From Serinicoccus kebangsaanensis (lineage in GTDB: Bacteria > Actinomycetota > Actinomycetes > Actinomycetales > Dermatophilaceae): DNA of 64,000 nt. The stretch lies in NCBI RefSeq assembly GCF_008919445.1, contig NZ_VSLG01000008.1:62001-126000 (forward strand), given 5' to 3'. This document shows, in pieces, positions 10,870 to 18,767 of this stretch; positions within the stretch are counted from its first letter, which is position 1; the number at the start of each line of letters is the position of its first letter. The notes beneath the pieces are model-generated. The model was not told where the DNA came from, made no database searches, and worked only from the letters and a program-made list of their open reading frames with translations. Position numbers and translations under genes: made by a program.

Positions 10870-12672
10870 ATGGACAGCCCCACCACCTGGATCATGCTGA
10901 TCCTGCTGCTGCTCCTCATCGGCGTCGTCGTCTTCTGGTTGCTGCGCCGTCCCGGTGACGACGGTGCTGCCGCCCTCGACGCCCGGGATCAGGGACGACT
11001 GGACGGGCCGGACCACGGCGGCCTGAGCGGGGCCGAGGCCGAGGCCGGGTCGACGACCGGCTACGACCCGACGAGGCCCTCTCCAGGGCAGACCGGGCCC
11101 GCGCCCGTCGGCGAGCCGGTCGGAGGGACCGAGAGCCACCAGCCGGTGACCGAGCCTGGAACCCACGACGAGGGTATCGGCGCCGGACCTGGCCCCTCCA
11201 CGGACAGCGGTGAGTCCCCGCCGCCCGTCGAGTCGCGCTACGACACCGCACCACCCCCGCCGGCTGCCGAGGTCGACGACCCCGCCCCGGCGGACACCGG
11301 GGCCACCGACACCTACCCCGACCAGGCGCCCCCGGCCGGCGAGACCGTCGACGACGGCGTCGGCACGGGGACCGCGTCGGGCGAGACCGCACCCGCGACG
11401 GAGGACTTCGCCGCGGAGTCCCGGGTCGACGAGGGCACGGCCGCCGACGACGTGGACGAGGACGACCCCGGTCGGTGGCGGGAGGCCGCAGCCATCGGCG
11501 CGGTGGGCGCCGCCGGTGGTGCCGCCGTCGTGGGCAGCCAGGAGGACGAGGCCGGCTCGGAGGCGCCGGCAGATCCGGCCACCGAGGCGGCAGCCACCCC
11601 GGCGGGAGCGGTGAGCGAGGAGGCCACGACCACGGCCGAGCCGACCGACGGCGTGCACGCCCTCTCCGACGAGGAGTTCACGGCCGGCGCCAGCGAGGAG
11701 CCGCTCCCGATGGAGGACCAGGCACCCTCGGCGGAGCCGGAGACGACCGACGCCGCCTCCGCCGAGCCGCTCACCGCGGACGAGGTGCTGGATGCCCAGG
11801 GCGAGACGTCCGACGAGTTCCCCGTGGGCGACTCGTCGACGACCTACCGCGCCGACGAGGGCGAGGCGGTCGTCGTGGAGGAGTCCGACGCAGGGCGGTA
11901 CGCGCAGCCGGAGCAGGGCACGCTGCCGGACACGCCCCCGGCGGCGGACGAGCACACGGGCGCCACGGACACGCCGGTGACCGAGGAACGGCACGCCGAC
12001 CAGCGCTGGAGCGACGACACGGCCTCGGACCTGGACGGCCAGAGCCGCTCCTGGACCGACGAGGGCACGTCCACCGGGTCGGAGCCCGTGGTCGAGGACC
12101 AGCAGGCCCAGACGTGGACCGAGCGGGGCACGGCGACCGGCACGGATGCCTCGTGGACCGAGGAGAGCACGCCCACGGCAGCCGCCCCCGTCACCGACGA
12201 CCAGCAGGGTCAGACCTGGTCCGACCAGGCGACCGCGACCGGCACCGAGCCGGACCTGCAGGACGAGCCGGCCCAGACCTGGGCCGACGGGGGCGACGAC
12301 GCGGCCGTCCCCGCTCCGCCTGCAGACCCGGCGGACACGGAGGCGACCGTCGCGCCGGCCGGCACCGAGGAGGTCGACGAGACCGTGGCCCCGGCGGGCG
12401 CCGAGACGGAGGCGCCGGTGGCCCCGACCACCCCGGCCGCCGAGGCCGAGGCGCCCGTGTTCGCGGAGTCGATCTACGGCGCCGGCTCGGCCGAGCCGCT
12501 CGAGGACGGCACCGGGCCGGCCGGTTGGGCGATCAAGGGCAACGCCGGCTCGATGCTCTTCCACACGCCGGAGTCCCCCAGCTACGACGGGGTGCGCGCC
12601 GAGGTGTGGTTCGAGAGCGAGGAGGCAGCCCGCGCCGCCGGCTTCGCGCACTGGGACCGGCGCCAGCGCTGA
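10870..12672 (+). CDS. Acidic, repeat-containing protein with N-terminal membrane anchor and C-terminal small domain
   Basis: The 600-residue protein begins with a short acidic N-terminus and one membrane segment (about 8-27, rich in Leu/Ile/Val), followed by Arg-Arg, suggesting that the long tail faces the cytoplasm. About 480 residues are then Glu/Asp/Ala/Pro/Thr-rich and probably disordered, with imperfect repeats (about 370-480) built on 'DQQ(A/G)QTW(T/S)' and 'TATGT'. The last 70 residues form a compact domain ('YGAGSAEPLEDG', 'IKGNAGSMLFHTP', 'AEVWFESEEAARAAGF') like C-terminal extensions seen in other actinobacterial proteins, including some ribosomal L17. GGAGGG precedes the ATG. Function unknown. 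Confidence 0.75.
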   Translation: MDSPTTWIMLILLLLLIGVVVFWLLRRPGDDGAAALDARDQGRLDGPDHGGLSGAEAEAGSTTGYDPTRPSPGQTGPAPVGEPVGGTESHQPVTEPGTHDEGIGAGPGPSTDSGESPPPVESRYDTAPPPPAAEVDDPAPADTGATDTYPDQAPPAGETVDDGVGTGTASGETAPATEDFAAESRVDEGTAADDVDEDDPGRWREAAAIGAVGAAGGAAVVGSQEDEAGSEAPADPATEAAATPAGAVSEEATTTAEPTDGVHALSDEEFTAGASEEPLPMEDQAPSAEPETTDAASAEPLTADEVLDAQGETSDEFPVGDSSTTYRADEGEAVVVEESDAGRYAQPEQGTLPDTPPAADEHTGATDTPVTEERHADQRWSDDTASDLDGQSRSWTDEGTSTGSEPVVEDQQAQTWTERGTATGTDASWTEESTPTAAAPVTDDQQGQTWSDQATATGTEPDLQDEPAQTWADGGDDAAVPAPPADPADTEATVAPAGTEEVDETVAPAGAETEAPVAPTTPAAEAEAPVFAESIYGAGSAEPLEDGTGPAGWAIKGNAGSMLFHTPESPSYDGVRAEVWFESEEAARAAGFAHWDRRQR

Positions 12673-12683
12673 GCGCATCACCG

Positions 12684-12717
12684 CGAGGGCCGGCCACCGG
12701 TCGGTGGCGGGCCCTCG
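12684..12717. terminator. Bidirectional hairpin between convergent genes
   Basis: A 16-bp stem with one mismatch (CGAGGGCC..CCACCG against CGGTGG..GGCCCTCG) and a 2-nt loop lies between the acidic membrane-protein gene and pyrE, 12 bp after the first stop and 16 bp from the second. It has no T-run, as is common for actinobacterial hairpin terminators. Confidence 0.75.
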
Positions 12718-12732
12718 TGGCGTCTACCGGGC

Positions 12733-13278
12733 TCAGAGCCCCAGGTCACCGAGCCCGAAGGCGGCCAGGTAGGTCAGGCCCTGCTCCTCGACCCGCTCCC
12801 GGGCACCGCTGTCCCGGTCGACGATGACCGCGACGGCCACGACCTCGGCACCCGCCGCGCGGACGGCCTCGACGGCGGTCAGCGGTGAGTTGCCCGTGGT
12901 CGAGGTGTCCTCCACCACCACCACCCGACGCCCCGCCACCGAGGGCCCCTCGATCCGCTGCTGCAGGCCGTGCGCCTTCTCGCTCTTGCGGACGACGAAG
13001 GCGTCCAGCGGGCCGCGGTCGCCGGCCGCGGCCGCATGCAGCAGCGCCGCGGCCACCGGGTCCGCCCCCATGGTCAGGCCCCCGACCGCGTCGACGTCCA
13101 GATCGCCGATGAGGTCGAGCATGACCTGCCCGACCAGGGGGGCCGCCTCACCGTGCAGGGTGACCCGCCGAAGGTCGACGTAGTAGTCCGCCTCCGCCCC
13201 CGACGAGAGGGTGACCCTGCCGTGCACGACGGCGAGGTCGGTGATGAGCTCGAGCAGACGGTCGCGTGCGGTGGTCAT
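12733..13278 (-). CDS. pyrE: Orotate phosphoribosyltransferase
   Basis: PyrE joins orotate and PRPP to give orotidine monophosphate in pyrimidine synthesis. The 181-residue protein has the PRPP-binding motif 'VVVVEDTSTTGNSP' (119-132), the catalytic-loop region 'VVRKSEKAHGLQQRIEG' (96-111) and the substrate segment 'TLSSGAEADYYVDLRRVTL' (23-41). Length and order are normal for actinobacteria. Only 26 bp separate it from the GH15-like gene upstream on the same strand, so co-transcription is likely. Confidence 0.96.
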   Translation of the reverse strand: MTTARDRLLELITDLAVVHGRVTLSSGAEADYYVDLRRVTLHGEAAPLVGQVMLDLIGDLDVDAVGGLTMGADPVAAALLHAAAAGDRGPLDAFVVRKSEKAHGLQQRIEGPSVAGRRVVVVEDTSTTGNSPLTAVEAVRAAGAEVVAVAVIVDRDSGARERVEEQGLTYLAAFGLGDLGL

Positions 13279-13304
13279 GGCCGCAGCCTATGCGGGCCGA
13301 CGGC

Positions 13305-14645
13305 TCACTCCCCACCAGCGCCGCGAGGCCCGGTGGTCAGCACGACGAGCGCGGCCGTCCACGCCAGGGGCGCCACCGCCGCCGGGTCACCGTCGTGCAG
13401 GACCTTCTCCGGCAGGGCACCGGCCGGGGTGCGGTGCTCGTCCAGCCAGGTGAGCCACCGCTGCGCCTCGGCCGGATGGCCGTTGTGCGCGGCGGCGAGC
13501 GCCTGGAGCGCGGTCTCCGGCGTCCATGACACACCGTCGTTGCGCCACCCGGCGCCCGGCGCGACTCCTCCCGCCGGCCGCAGCTGCGCAGCCTGCGACC
13601 GCAACCGGGCGCCGTCGGCCCCGCGGACCGGCTCGTCGACGAAGGGAGGCAGCAGGAAGGTGACGGCCGCATCCGGGCGACCGCCGGCATACCGCCCGAA
13701 GCCTGGACCGAAGTCGGTCTCGATCTGTCGCCGCAGCGCCGCGGCGGCCGTCGTGAGCTCGCCGGGGTCGACCCCCGCGGCACGCCAGGCGGCAGGGTCC
13801 ACCAGGCCGCGCGCGTCGAGGTCGGCCGCGGCCTCCAGCCCCATCAGCGACGTCGCGGCGATGCCGAGGGTCACCCGCTCCTCCGGTCGCTCCCAGTAGT
13901 CCGGGGACGGCTCGGGCAGGCCGGTCCCGGCATCGATGCGGTCGAGCAGCCGTGCGGCCGACCGGGTGATCAGCGGGGCCAGCAGCCGCTCTGGCCCGCC
14001 CGCCGGCTCCGCGCCCGGCACGCCGGCGTCGACCACCTCCCGCGCCGCCCACAGCGCCCACCCCGGGCCGTCCTCCTGGACCGGCCGGTCGTCCGGGACG
14101 CTGCCGTCACCGATCGGCAGGTAGCGCGCCTGCATCGACCCGTCCGGCGCCTGCAGCTCCTGCAGGAGCAGCATCGTGGTCAGGGCGTCCTGCTCGTGCC
14201 CGGTGCGGGCCAGGGCCACGGCGACGAAGGAGGCGTCCCGCGGCCAGACGAACTGCCACGCCGGGGAGGCCCCCGCCAGGACGGCGCCCGGAGCCGACCC
14301 GTGGGGAGCGCCGAGGGTGTGCAGGTCCCGCAGGGCCGCCCGCACCATCGGCGCGTGCGGGTCGGCGGGGTCCGGCTGCCAGCCCGAGCCGAGCCAGGCC
14401 TGACGACCCGCGGCCCGGGCCGCCAGCACGGACACCTCCAGGGGGATGGTCTCGCCGTCCGCCGACAACGGCAGCCACCCGTCGGCGCTGCGTCCCACGG
14501 CCACCGGGACGAGCCTGCCCCAGGCGTCCCGGGTCACGCCCTCCTGGTGCAGCGTGAGCTGTCGGTGGCTGCCCTGCCACACCAGGGCTCCGGCGCTCAC
14601 CAGGAGCACCACGAGCACGGCGGCCAGCCGCGCCCGGCGGTTCAT
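13305..14645 (-). CDS. GH15-like (glucoamylase-type) glycoside hydrolase, membrane-anchored
   Basis: The 446-residue protein has an N-terminal signal anchor ('AVLVVLLVSAGALVW', about 9-23) and an alpha/alpha-barrel with GH15 signatures: 'WQFVWPRDASFVAVAL', 'VQEDGPGWALWAA', a 'DYWERPEE' segment holding the likely general-acid Glu, and a late 'GALPEKV' that may carry the second Glu. GH15 enzymes cleave terminal alpha-glucosyl links such as those in starch, dextran or trehalose. The start at 14645 overlaps the SDR stop by 4 bp (ATGA). The export position suggests that it acts on extracellular or cell-wall glucan; the substrate is unknown. Confidence 0.78.
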   Translation of the reverse strand: MNRRARLAAVLVVLLVSAGALVWQGSHRQLTLHQEGVTRDAWGRLVPVAVGRSADGWLPLSADGETIPLEVSVLAARAAGRQAWLGSGWQPDPADPHAPMVRAALRDLHTLGAPHGSAPGAVLAGASPAWQFVWPRDASFVAVALARTGHEQDALTTMLLLQELQAPDGSMQARYLPIGDGSVPDDRPVQEDGPGWALWAAREVVDAGVPGAEPAGGPERLLAPLITRSAARLLDRIDAGTGLPEPSPDYWERPEERVTLGIAATSLMGLEAAADLDARGLVDPAAWRAAGVDPGELTTAAAALRRQIETDFGPGFGRYAGGRPDAAVTFLLPPFVDEPVRGADGARLRSQAAQLRPAGGVAPGAGWRNDGVSWTPETALQALAAAHNGHPAEAQRWLTWLDEHRTPAGALPEKVLHDGDPAAVAPLAWTAALVVLTTGPRGAGGE

Positions 14646-15427
14646 CCCGGCCGGTGCGGTGAGCGGCGCCGCGCGGCGAGCGAGCCGGCCACCGTGCGGG
14701 TCAGCCCTCGTGGCGCGGCCCGCAGCACCCCCACCACGGCCTTGTAGGTCCACGACGGCACCGAGACGACCCGTCCCCGTGCGACGTCGTCGAGGCTGGA
14801 CCGCACGACGTCACCGGCGTCGAGCCAGAGGGCGTCGGGCAGCCTGGACATGTTCATCTCGGCGCGCTGGTGGAACTCGGTGTGCACGAAGCCGGGGCAC
14901 ACGGCGGTGGCGGTGACCCCGTGCGGCGCCAGCTCCGTGGCGAGCGCCTCGGTGAAGACGGTGACGTAGGCCTTGATCGCCGAGTAGTGGCCCATCACGG
15001 CATAGGAGGCGACCGACGAGACGTTGAGGATCGCCCCACGTCCCCGGGCTCGCATGGCACCGGCGGCGGCGTGCGACAGCACCATGACGGCCCGCACCAT
15101 CACCTCGAGCGCGGCCTCCTCCTCCGCCAGGTCGCCCCGCACGAAGCCGCGCCGGGAGCCGAACCCGGCGTTGTTGACGAGCAGGTCGACCGGCCGCTCC
15201 GGGTCGGCGAGCCGGTCGGCCACGCGCCCCGTCGCGGCCCGGTCGGACAGGTCGGCCACCAGGACCTCGACCCGGGAGCCGTACCGCTCAGAGAGCTCCT
15301 CGGCGAGCAGGTCGAGCCGGCCCCGGTCCCGCGCCACGAGCACCAGGTCGTGGCCGCGCCCCGCGAGCTGCACGGCATACTCCTTGCCCAGCCCCGCCGA
15401 GGCCCCGGTCACCAGCGCAGTCGCCAT
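14642..15427 (-). CDS. Short-chain dehydrogenase/reductase
   Basis: This classical SDR of 261 residues has the cofactor motif 'TGASAGLGKEYA' (7-18), 'NNAGFGSR' for structural stability, catalytic Ser in 'NVSSVAS', and the YxxxK pair in 'YSAIKAYV'. An Arg-bearing 'VARDRGR' after strand 2 suggests NADP(H). The C-terminal tail is basic ('SLAARRRSPHRPG'). I placed the start at the ATG at 15427 because the cofactor fold begins right after it. It is coupled to the GH15-like gene downstream and diverges from the glycan cluster. Substrate unknown. Confidence 0.88.
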   Translation of the reverse strand: MATALVTGASAGLGKEYAVQLAGRGHDLVLVARDRGRLDLLAEELSERYGSRVEVLVADLSDRAATGRVADRLADPERPVDLLVNNAGFGSRRGFVRGDLAEEEAALEVMVRAVMVLSHAAAGAMRARGRGAILNVSSVASYAVMGHYSAIKAYVTVFTEALATELAPHGVTATAVCPGFVHTEFHQRAEMNMSRLPDALWLDAGDVVRSSLDDVARGRVVSVPSWTYKAVVGVLRAAPRGLTRTVAGSLAARRRSPHRPG

Positions 15428-15507
15428 GCGACCAGCGTATGTCGAGGCCGCCGACCCCACCTCCTGCCCCCACCTGCCCCGGTCCGTGCCGTGGAAGAAT
15501 CGCTGCC

Positions 15508-16584
15508 GTGGGCAACGTGCGGCGACCTCCCCGACCCGGCGACGGACCCGCCGTCTCCCGCGCCATCGTCGAGTCCCCGCTGCAGCTGCTGTGCTCGGTG
15601 GAGGCCCATGCCGCAGGCCTGACCCCGCTGGGCCTGGACCTCGCGACCCGCTCCGACGTCCCCTCGCTGGAGGCGGCGTCGGCCTCTCTCGTCGAGCTCA
15701 CCCTGCCCCCCGGCGTCCAGGTCCGGGCGGGCGGCCGTCTCCCGACCCCTCCACGACCGCGCGGGCCCCGGGTGGTCGGCGACGCCTTCTCCGGGACGGC
15801 GCAGTCCCGGCTCGCCCTGCGGCCGCCGGCGCAGCTGATCATCGTCGACGACGGTCTGTCGACGCTGGACCTCGTGCGCCGGCTCACGACGAGACGTCCG
15901 CTGGTGCGGACCAGACAACGCTCGCACGCGCTCCGGGCCGTCCTCGGCGCACGCACCGGGCAGCAGCTGCGGCGCTTCGCCCGCTCCGGGAGACTGGTCC
16001 TCTTCACGGCCCTCCCGCTGGAGCCGACGGTCGAGGCGGACCTGCGCGGCCTGGGGGTGCACATCGAACGGAACGCGTTCGGGTGGTTGCGGAGCCGCAC
16101 CGCACCACCACCACCGCCCGAGCCCGTCGTCGTCGTGGGCTCCGGCATGGTCGCCGACCAGCTGATCGACCCCGACGACTACGTGCGGTGGGTCCAGGGC
16201 CTCGCCGCCAGGTCACCGATCCGCTACATCCCGCACCGCCGCAACAGCCCGGACGTCCTGGACGCCCTGCGCACCCATCCGGGGGTCACCGTCGACGAAC
16301 CGCGCGGCCCCGTCGAGATCCGGCTCCGTGGCCTCTCCCGCACCCACACCGTCCGGTCCCTCCCCTCGACCTCCGCCCTGCTGCTGACCACCATCCTCGG
16401 CGACGGCGCACAGGTGCGGCCGCGGCCCGTGCCGGACTCCTGGTGGACCTCCGCGGCCAGCCCGGAGCTGCGCCGGCACCTGTCCAGCATCCTCGAGCTG
16501 ACCGAGCGGGCCCGCGCCGACGCCTCCCGCGGGAGGGGCGACGCCGCACCGCGGGAGGACCCGAGCTGCGAGCGGGCTCCGTGA
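15508..16584 (+). CDS. Polysialyltransferase-like glycosyltransferase (GT52/GT38-type fold)
   Basis: The 358-residue protein begins, after a short basic leader, with 'RAIVESPLQLLCSVEA', the opening of lipooligosaccharide/polysialic acid sialyltransferase-like proteins. It later shows 'VVVVGSGMVAD', 'YIPHRRNSP' (the HP-type motif), 'GPVEIRL' and a 'SLPSTSALLLTT' segment matching the Ser-rich motif that binds CMP-sugar in these families. A CMP-sialic acid donor is therefore likely; the acceptor is unknown. The GTG start at 15508 is the best of several (GTG 15517 also fits). It overlaps the next gene by 4 bp (GTGA). Confidence 0.65.
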   Translation: MGNVRRPPRPGDGPAVSRAIVESPLQLLCSVEAHAAGLTPLGLDLATRSDVPSLEAASASLVELTLPPGVQVRAGGRLPTPPRPRGPRVVGDAFSGTAQSRLALRPPAQLIIVDDGLSTLDLVRRLTTRRPLVRTRQRSHALRAVLGARTGQQLRRFARSGRLVLFTALPLEPTVEADLRGLGVHIERNAFGWLRSRTAPPPPPEPVVVVGSGMVADQLIDPDDYVRWVQGLAARSPIRYIPHRRNSPDVLDALRTHPGVTVDEPRGPVEIRLRGLSRTHTVRSLPSTSALLLTTILGDGAQVRPRPVPDSWWTSAASPELRRHLSSILELTERARADASRGRGDAAPREDPSCERAP

Positions 16585-17768
16585 GGGTCCTCGCCGTCGC
16601 CGACAGCGACGCCTACCTCAAGTGGGCCGCCGCCACCGTGTCGGCAGCGACGGCGGCCGACCCGGCCGTCGACGGCGAGCTGCTGGTGCTCCGCACCCCG
16701 GTCGCCCCCTCCACGGGGCAGATGCGCACCGCGACCCACGGGGCGCGGGTGGCGCGGCCCAGCCTGGTGTCGGTGGGAGGGCTGCGTCGGCGGGTGCGGC
16801 AGGGACGCCCGGACGTCGTGCTCGTCGCCACGACCGGGCCGACCGCGGAGGTCGTGGCCCGTCACGTCGTGGCGGCCGCCGGGACCCGGGACCGCCCGGC
16901 CCTGGTGACCGGCCTTCCGGGGATGGCGCTGCCGGCGACACCCCTCGGCGTCACCCGGCGTCGCTGGTGCGACGCCTTCCTCGTGCACAGCCACCGGGAA
17001 CGAGCGGCATACCGCCAGGCCTTCGCCGCGGTCGGAGCGACCCCCCGCATCGCCTGCACCCGGCTGCCCTTCCTGGCACCCGCCCCCCTGCCGCGCGACG
17101 GCGCGCCAGCGCGGGTCGTCTTCGCCGCCCAGTCGCTGGTGCCGACGTCCCGGGCCCAGCGGATCGCCCTGCTGGAGGGACTGGCACGGCTCGGCGAGGC
17201 GGGCTACGAGGTCGTGGTGAAGCTCCGCGTCGCCGACGGCGAGCGCCAGACGCACAACGAGGCATACCCGCTCAACCGCTTGTGGGAGCAGGAGCACGCC
17301 ACGACGGGACACCGCAGCGACGTGCTGCACTTCGCGACCGGACCCATGGCCGACTGGCTGACACCGACGAGCGCGCTGGTGACGGTCAGCTCCACGGCCG
17401 CCCTGGAGTCGATGGCGCTGGGACTGCCGACCGTGGTGGTGGACGACTTCGGCGTGTCCGACGACCTGCTCAACGCCGCCTTCGTCGGCAGCGGTTGCCT
17501 GGCCGGACTCGCCGAGATCCCCGAGCTGCTGGCCTCGGGCGGCCCCCGTCTGGATGCGGACTGGGCGCAGGCCAACTACCTGCACCACGACCCGTCCGAG
17601 GTCCCCCGGCTGCTCCAGCAGCTCGGCGACCGGCGCGCGACCGGCGGGCTGCCCGGACCGACGGCCCTGGCGCCGGCCTCGTGGCCGACCTATGCACGGG
17701 CCAGGCTCCGCGCGGGCGTCCCGCTCGCGCTCGGCAGCCGGCTCGCCCGACGGCGACCGGTCAGCTGA
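16581..17768 (+). CDS. Putative glycosyltransferase (DUF6716-like)
   Basis: The 395-residue protein starts with GTG overlapping its upstream neighbour. It looks like a GT-B fold enzyme: an N-terminal Rossmann half ('VRVLAVADSDAYLKWAAA'), 'GLPGMALPATPLGVTRR', 'DAFLVHSHRERAAY', and a C-terminal half with 'LVTVSSTAALESMALGLPTVVVDDFG', broken here as two helices, resembling CDP/CMP-glycosyl transferases of the capsule type. Actinobacterial proteins with this pattern often sit beside neuB. Donor and acceptor are not known. Its end overlaps the neuB end by 8 bp on the other strand, sharing the palindrome TCAGCTGA. Confidence 0.65.
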   Translation: MRVLAVADSDAYLKWAAATVSAATAADPAVDGELLVLRTPVAPSTGQMRTATHGARVARPSLVSVGGLRRRVRQGRPDVVLVATTGPTAEVVARHVVAAAGTRDRPALVTGLPGMALPATPLGVTRRRWCDAFLVHSHRERAAYRQAFAAVGATPRIACTRLPFLAPAPLPRDGAPARVVFAAQSLVPTSRAQRIALLEGLARLGEAGYEVVVKLRVADGERQTHNEAYPLNRLWEQEHATTGHRSDVLHFATGPMADWLTPTSALVTVSSTAALESMALGLPTVVVDDFGVSDDLLNAAFVGSGCLAGLAEIPELLASGGPRLDADWAQANYLHHDPSEVPRLLQQLGDRRATGGLPGPTALAPASWPTYARARLRAGVPLALGSRLARRRPVS

Positions 17769-18651
17769 CGCGACGGAGGCGGGACATCGGGGCCTCCTCC
17801 CCGGGCATGACGATCTTCTCGCCGTCGCCCATGGCCTGCTCGAGGATGCGGATGTCCCGCACCAGGGTCGCCAGACCCCTCGGCTCGAGCGACGCGGAGT
17901 GGTCCGAGCCCCACATCGCCCGGTCCAGGGTGATGTGCCGCTCGACCGCAACGGCGCCGAGGGCGACGGCGGCGAGCGAGATCTGCAGCCCGGTCTCGTG
18001 CCCGGAGTAGCCGACCGGCACGCCGTACCGCTCGCGCAACGTGTGGATCGCGCGCAGGTTGGCCTCCTCCGCCGGCAGCGGGTAGGTGGAGGTGGCGTGC
18101 AGCAGCACCAGCCGCTCCGGGCCCAGGATGTCCACGGCCTGGTCGATCTGCGGGAGCGTCGACATCCCGGTGGAGCAGATGATCGGCTTCCCGGTGTCGC
18201 GCAGGGCGCGCAGCAGCTCGTGGTCGGTGACCGACGCGGACGCGACCTTGTGCGTCGGCACGTCGAAGGACTCGAGGAACGCGACCGAGGGGACGTCCCA
18301 CGGGGAGGCGAACCACTGGATGCCGCGCTCGCGGCAGTAGGCGTCGATCTCGGCGTACTCGGCCTGCTCGAACTCGACCCGGTACTTGTAGTCGAGGTAG
18401 GTCATCTCCCCCCACGGCGTCTGGCGGATCGTGTCCCGCTGGTCCTTCGGGGTCGAGATCTCCGGTGTCCGCTTCTGGAACTTGACCGCCTGGGCGCCGG
18501 CGTCGACCGCCACGTCGATGAGCTGCTTGGCGATGCCGACGTCGCCGTTGTGGTTGATGCCGATCTCGCCGATCACGTAGACCGGCTGGTCCAGGCCGAC
18601 CGCGTGGGCACCGACCGGCACCGTGCGGAGCTGGGTGGGGGTTGCCGTCAT
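17761..18651 (-). CDS. neuB: N-acetylneuraminate synthase family protein (NeuB-type)
   Basis: NeuB-type enzymes condense phosphoenolpyruvate with an N-acetylhexosamine to make a nine-carbon nonulosonic acid. The 296-residue TIM barrel shows 'VIGEIGINHNGD', 'AVKFQKRTPE', 'FASPWD', 'ICSTGMS', 'GYSGHETG' and 'VERHITLDR', covering the PEP and metal sites. It lacks the C-terminal SAF antifreeze-like domain of many NeuB/SpsE proteins (usually about 340-350 residues), a notable shortening. The ATG at 18651 has AAGGA upstream. The exact product (Neu5Ac, legionaminic or another acid) cannot be decided here. Confidence 0.88.
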   Translation of the reverse strand: MTATPTQLRTVPVGAHAVGLDQPVYVIGEIGINHNGDVGIAKQLIDVAVDAGAQAVKFQKRTPEISTPKDQRDTIRQTPWGEMTYLDYKYRVEFEQAEYAEIDAYCRERGIQWFASPWDVPSVAFLESFDVPTHKVASASVTDHELLRALRDTGKPIICSTGMSTLPQIDQAVDILGPERLVLLHATSTYPLPAEEANLRAIHTLRERYGVPVGYSGHETGLQISLAAVALGAVAVERHITLDRAMWGSDHSASLEPRGLATLVRDIRILEQAMGDGEKIVMPGEEAPMSRLRRVS

Positions 18652-18720
18652 CGCCCGTCCTTGTGTCGAGTGCTTCCTGAGGTCACCGTCAGCCAAGGAC
18701 AGCGACATGCACGGACGGCG

Positions 18721-18738
18721 GATCCGACATGTCGGGTC
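18721..18738. promoter_or_regulatory. 18-bp palindrome between neuB and the neuA-phosphatase gene
   Basis: GATCCGACATGTCGGGTC is an inverted repeat with a perfect 12-bp core (CCGACATGTCGG) and one mismatched pair outside it. It lies 70 bp upstream of the neuB start and 30 bp downstream of the neuA-phosphatase stop. Symmetry and position fit an operator for a dimeric regulator of neuB; no regulator is known, so this is a guess from sequence symmetry. Confidence 0.4.
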
Positions 18739-18767
18739 GCCTAAATTCGGATGAACGGCGCAGTGCG

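Noticed and set aside
10813-12681. Long open frame (about 620 codons) on the minus strand
   Set aside because: It mirrors the acidic membrane-protein gene in high-GC DNA, is rich in Arg/Gly/Leu with no domain, and has no ribosome site. The plus-strand gene has a clear start, membrane helix and conserved C-terminal domain.
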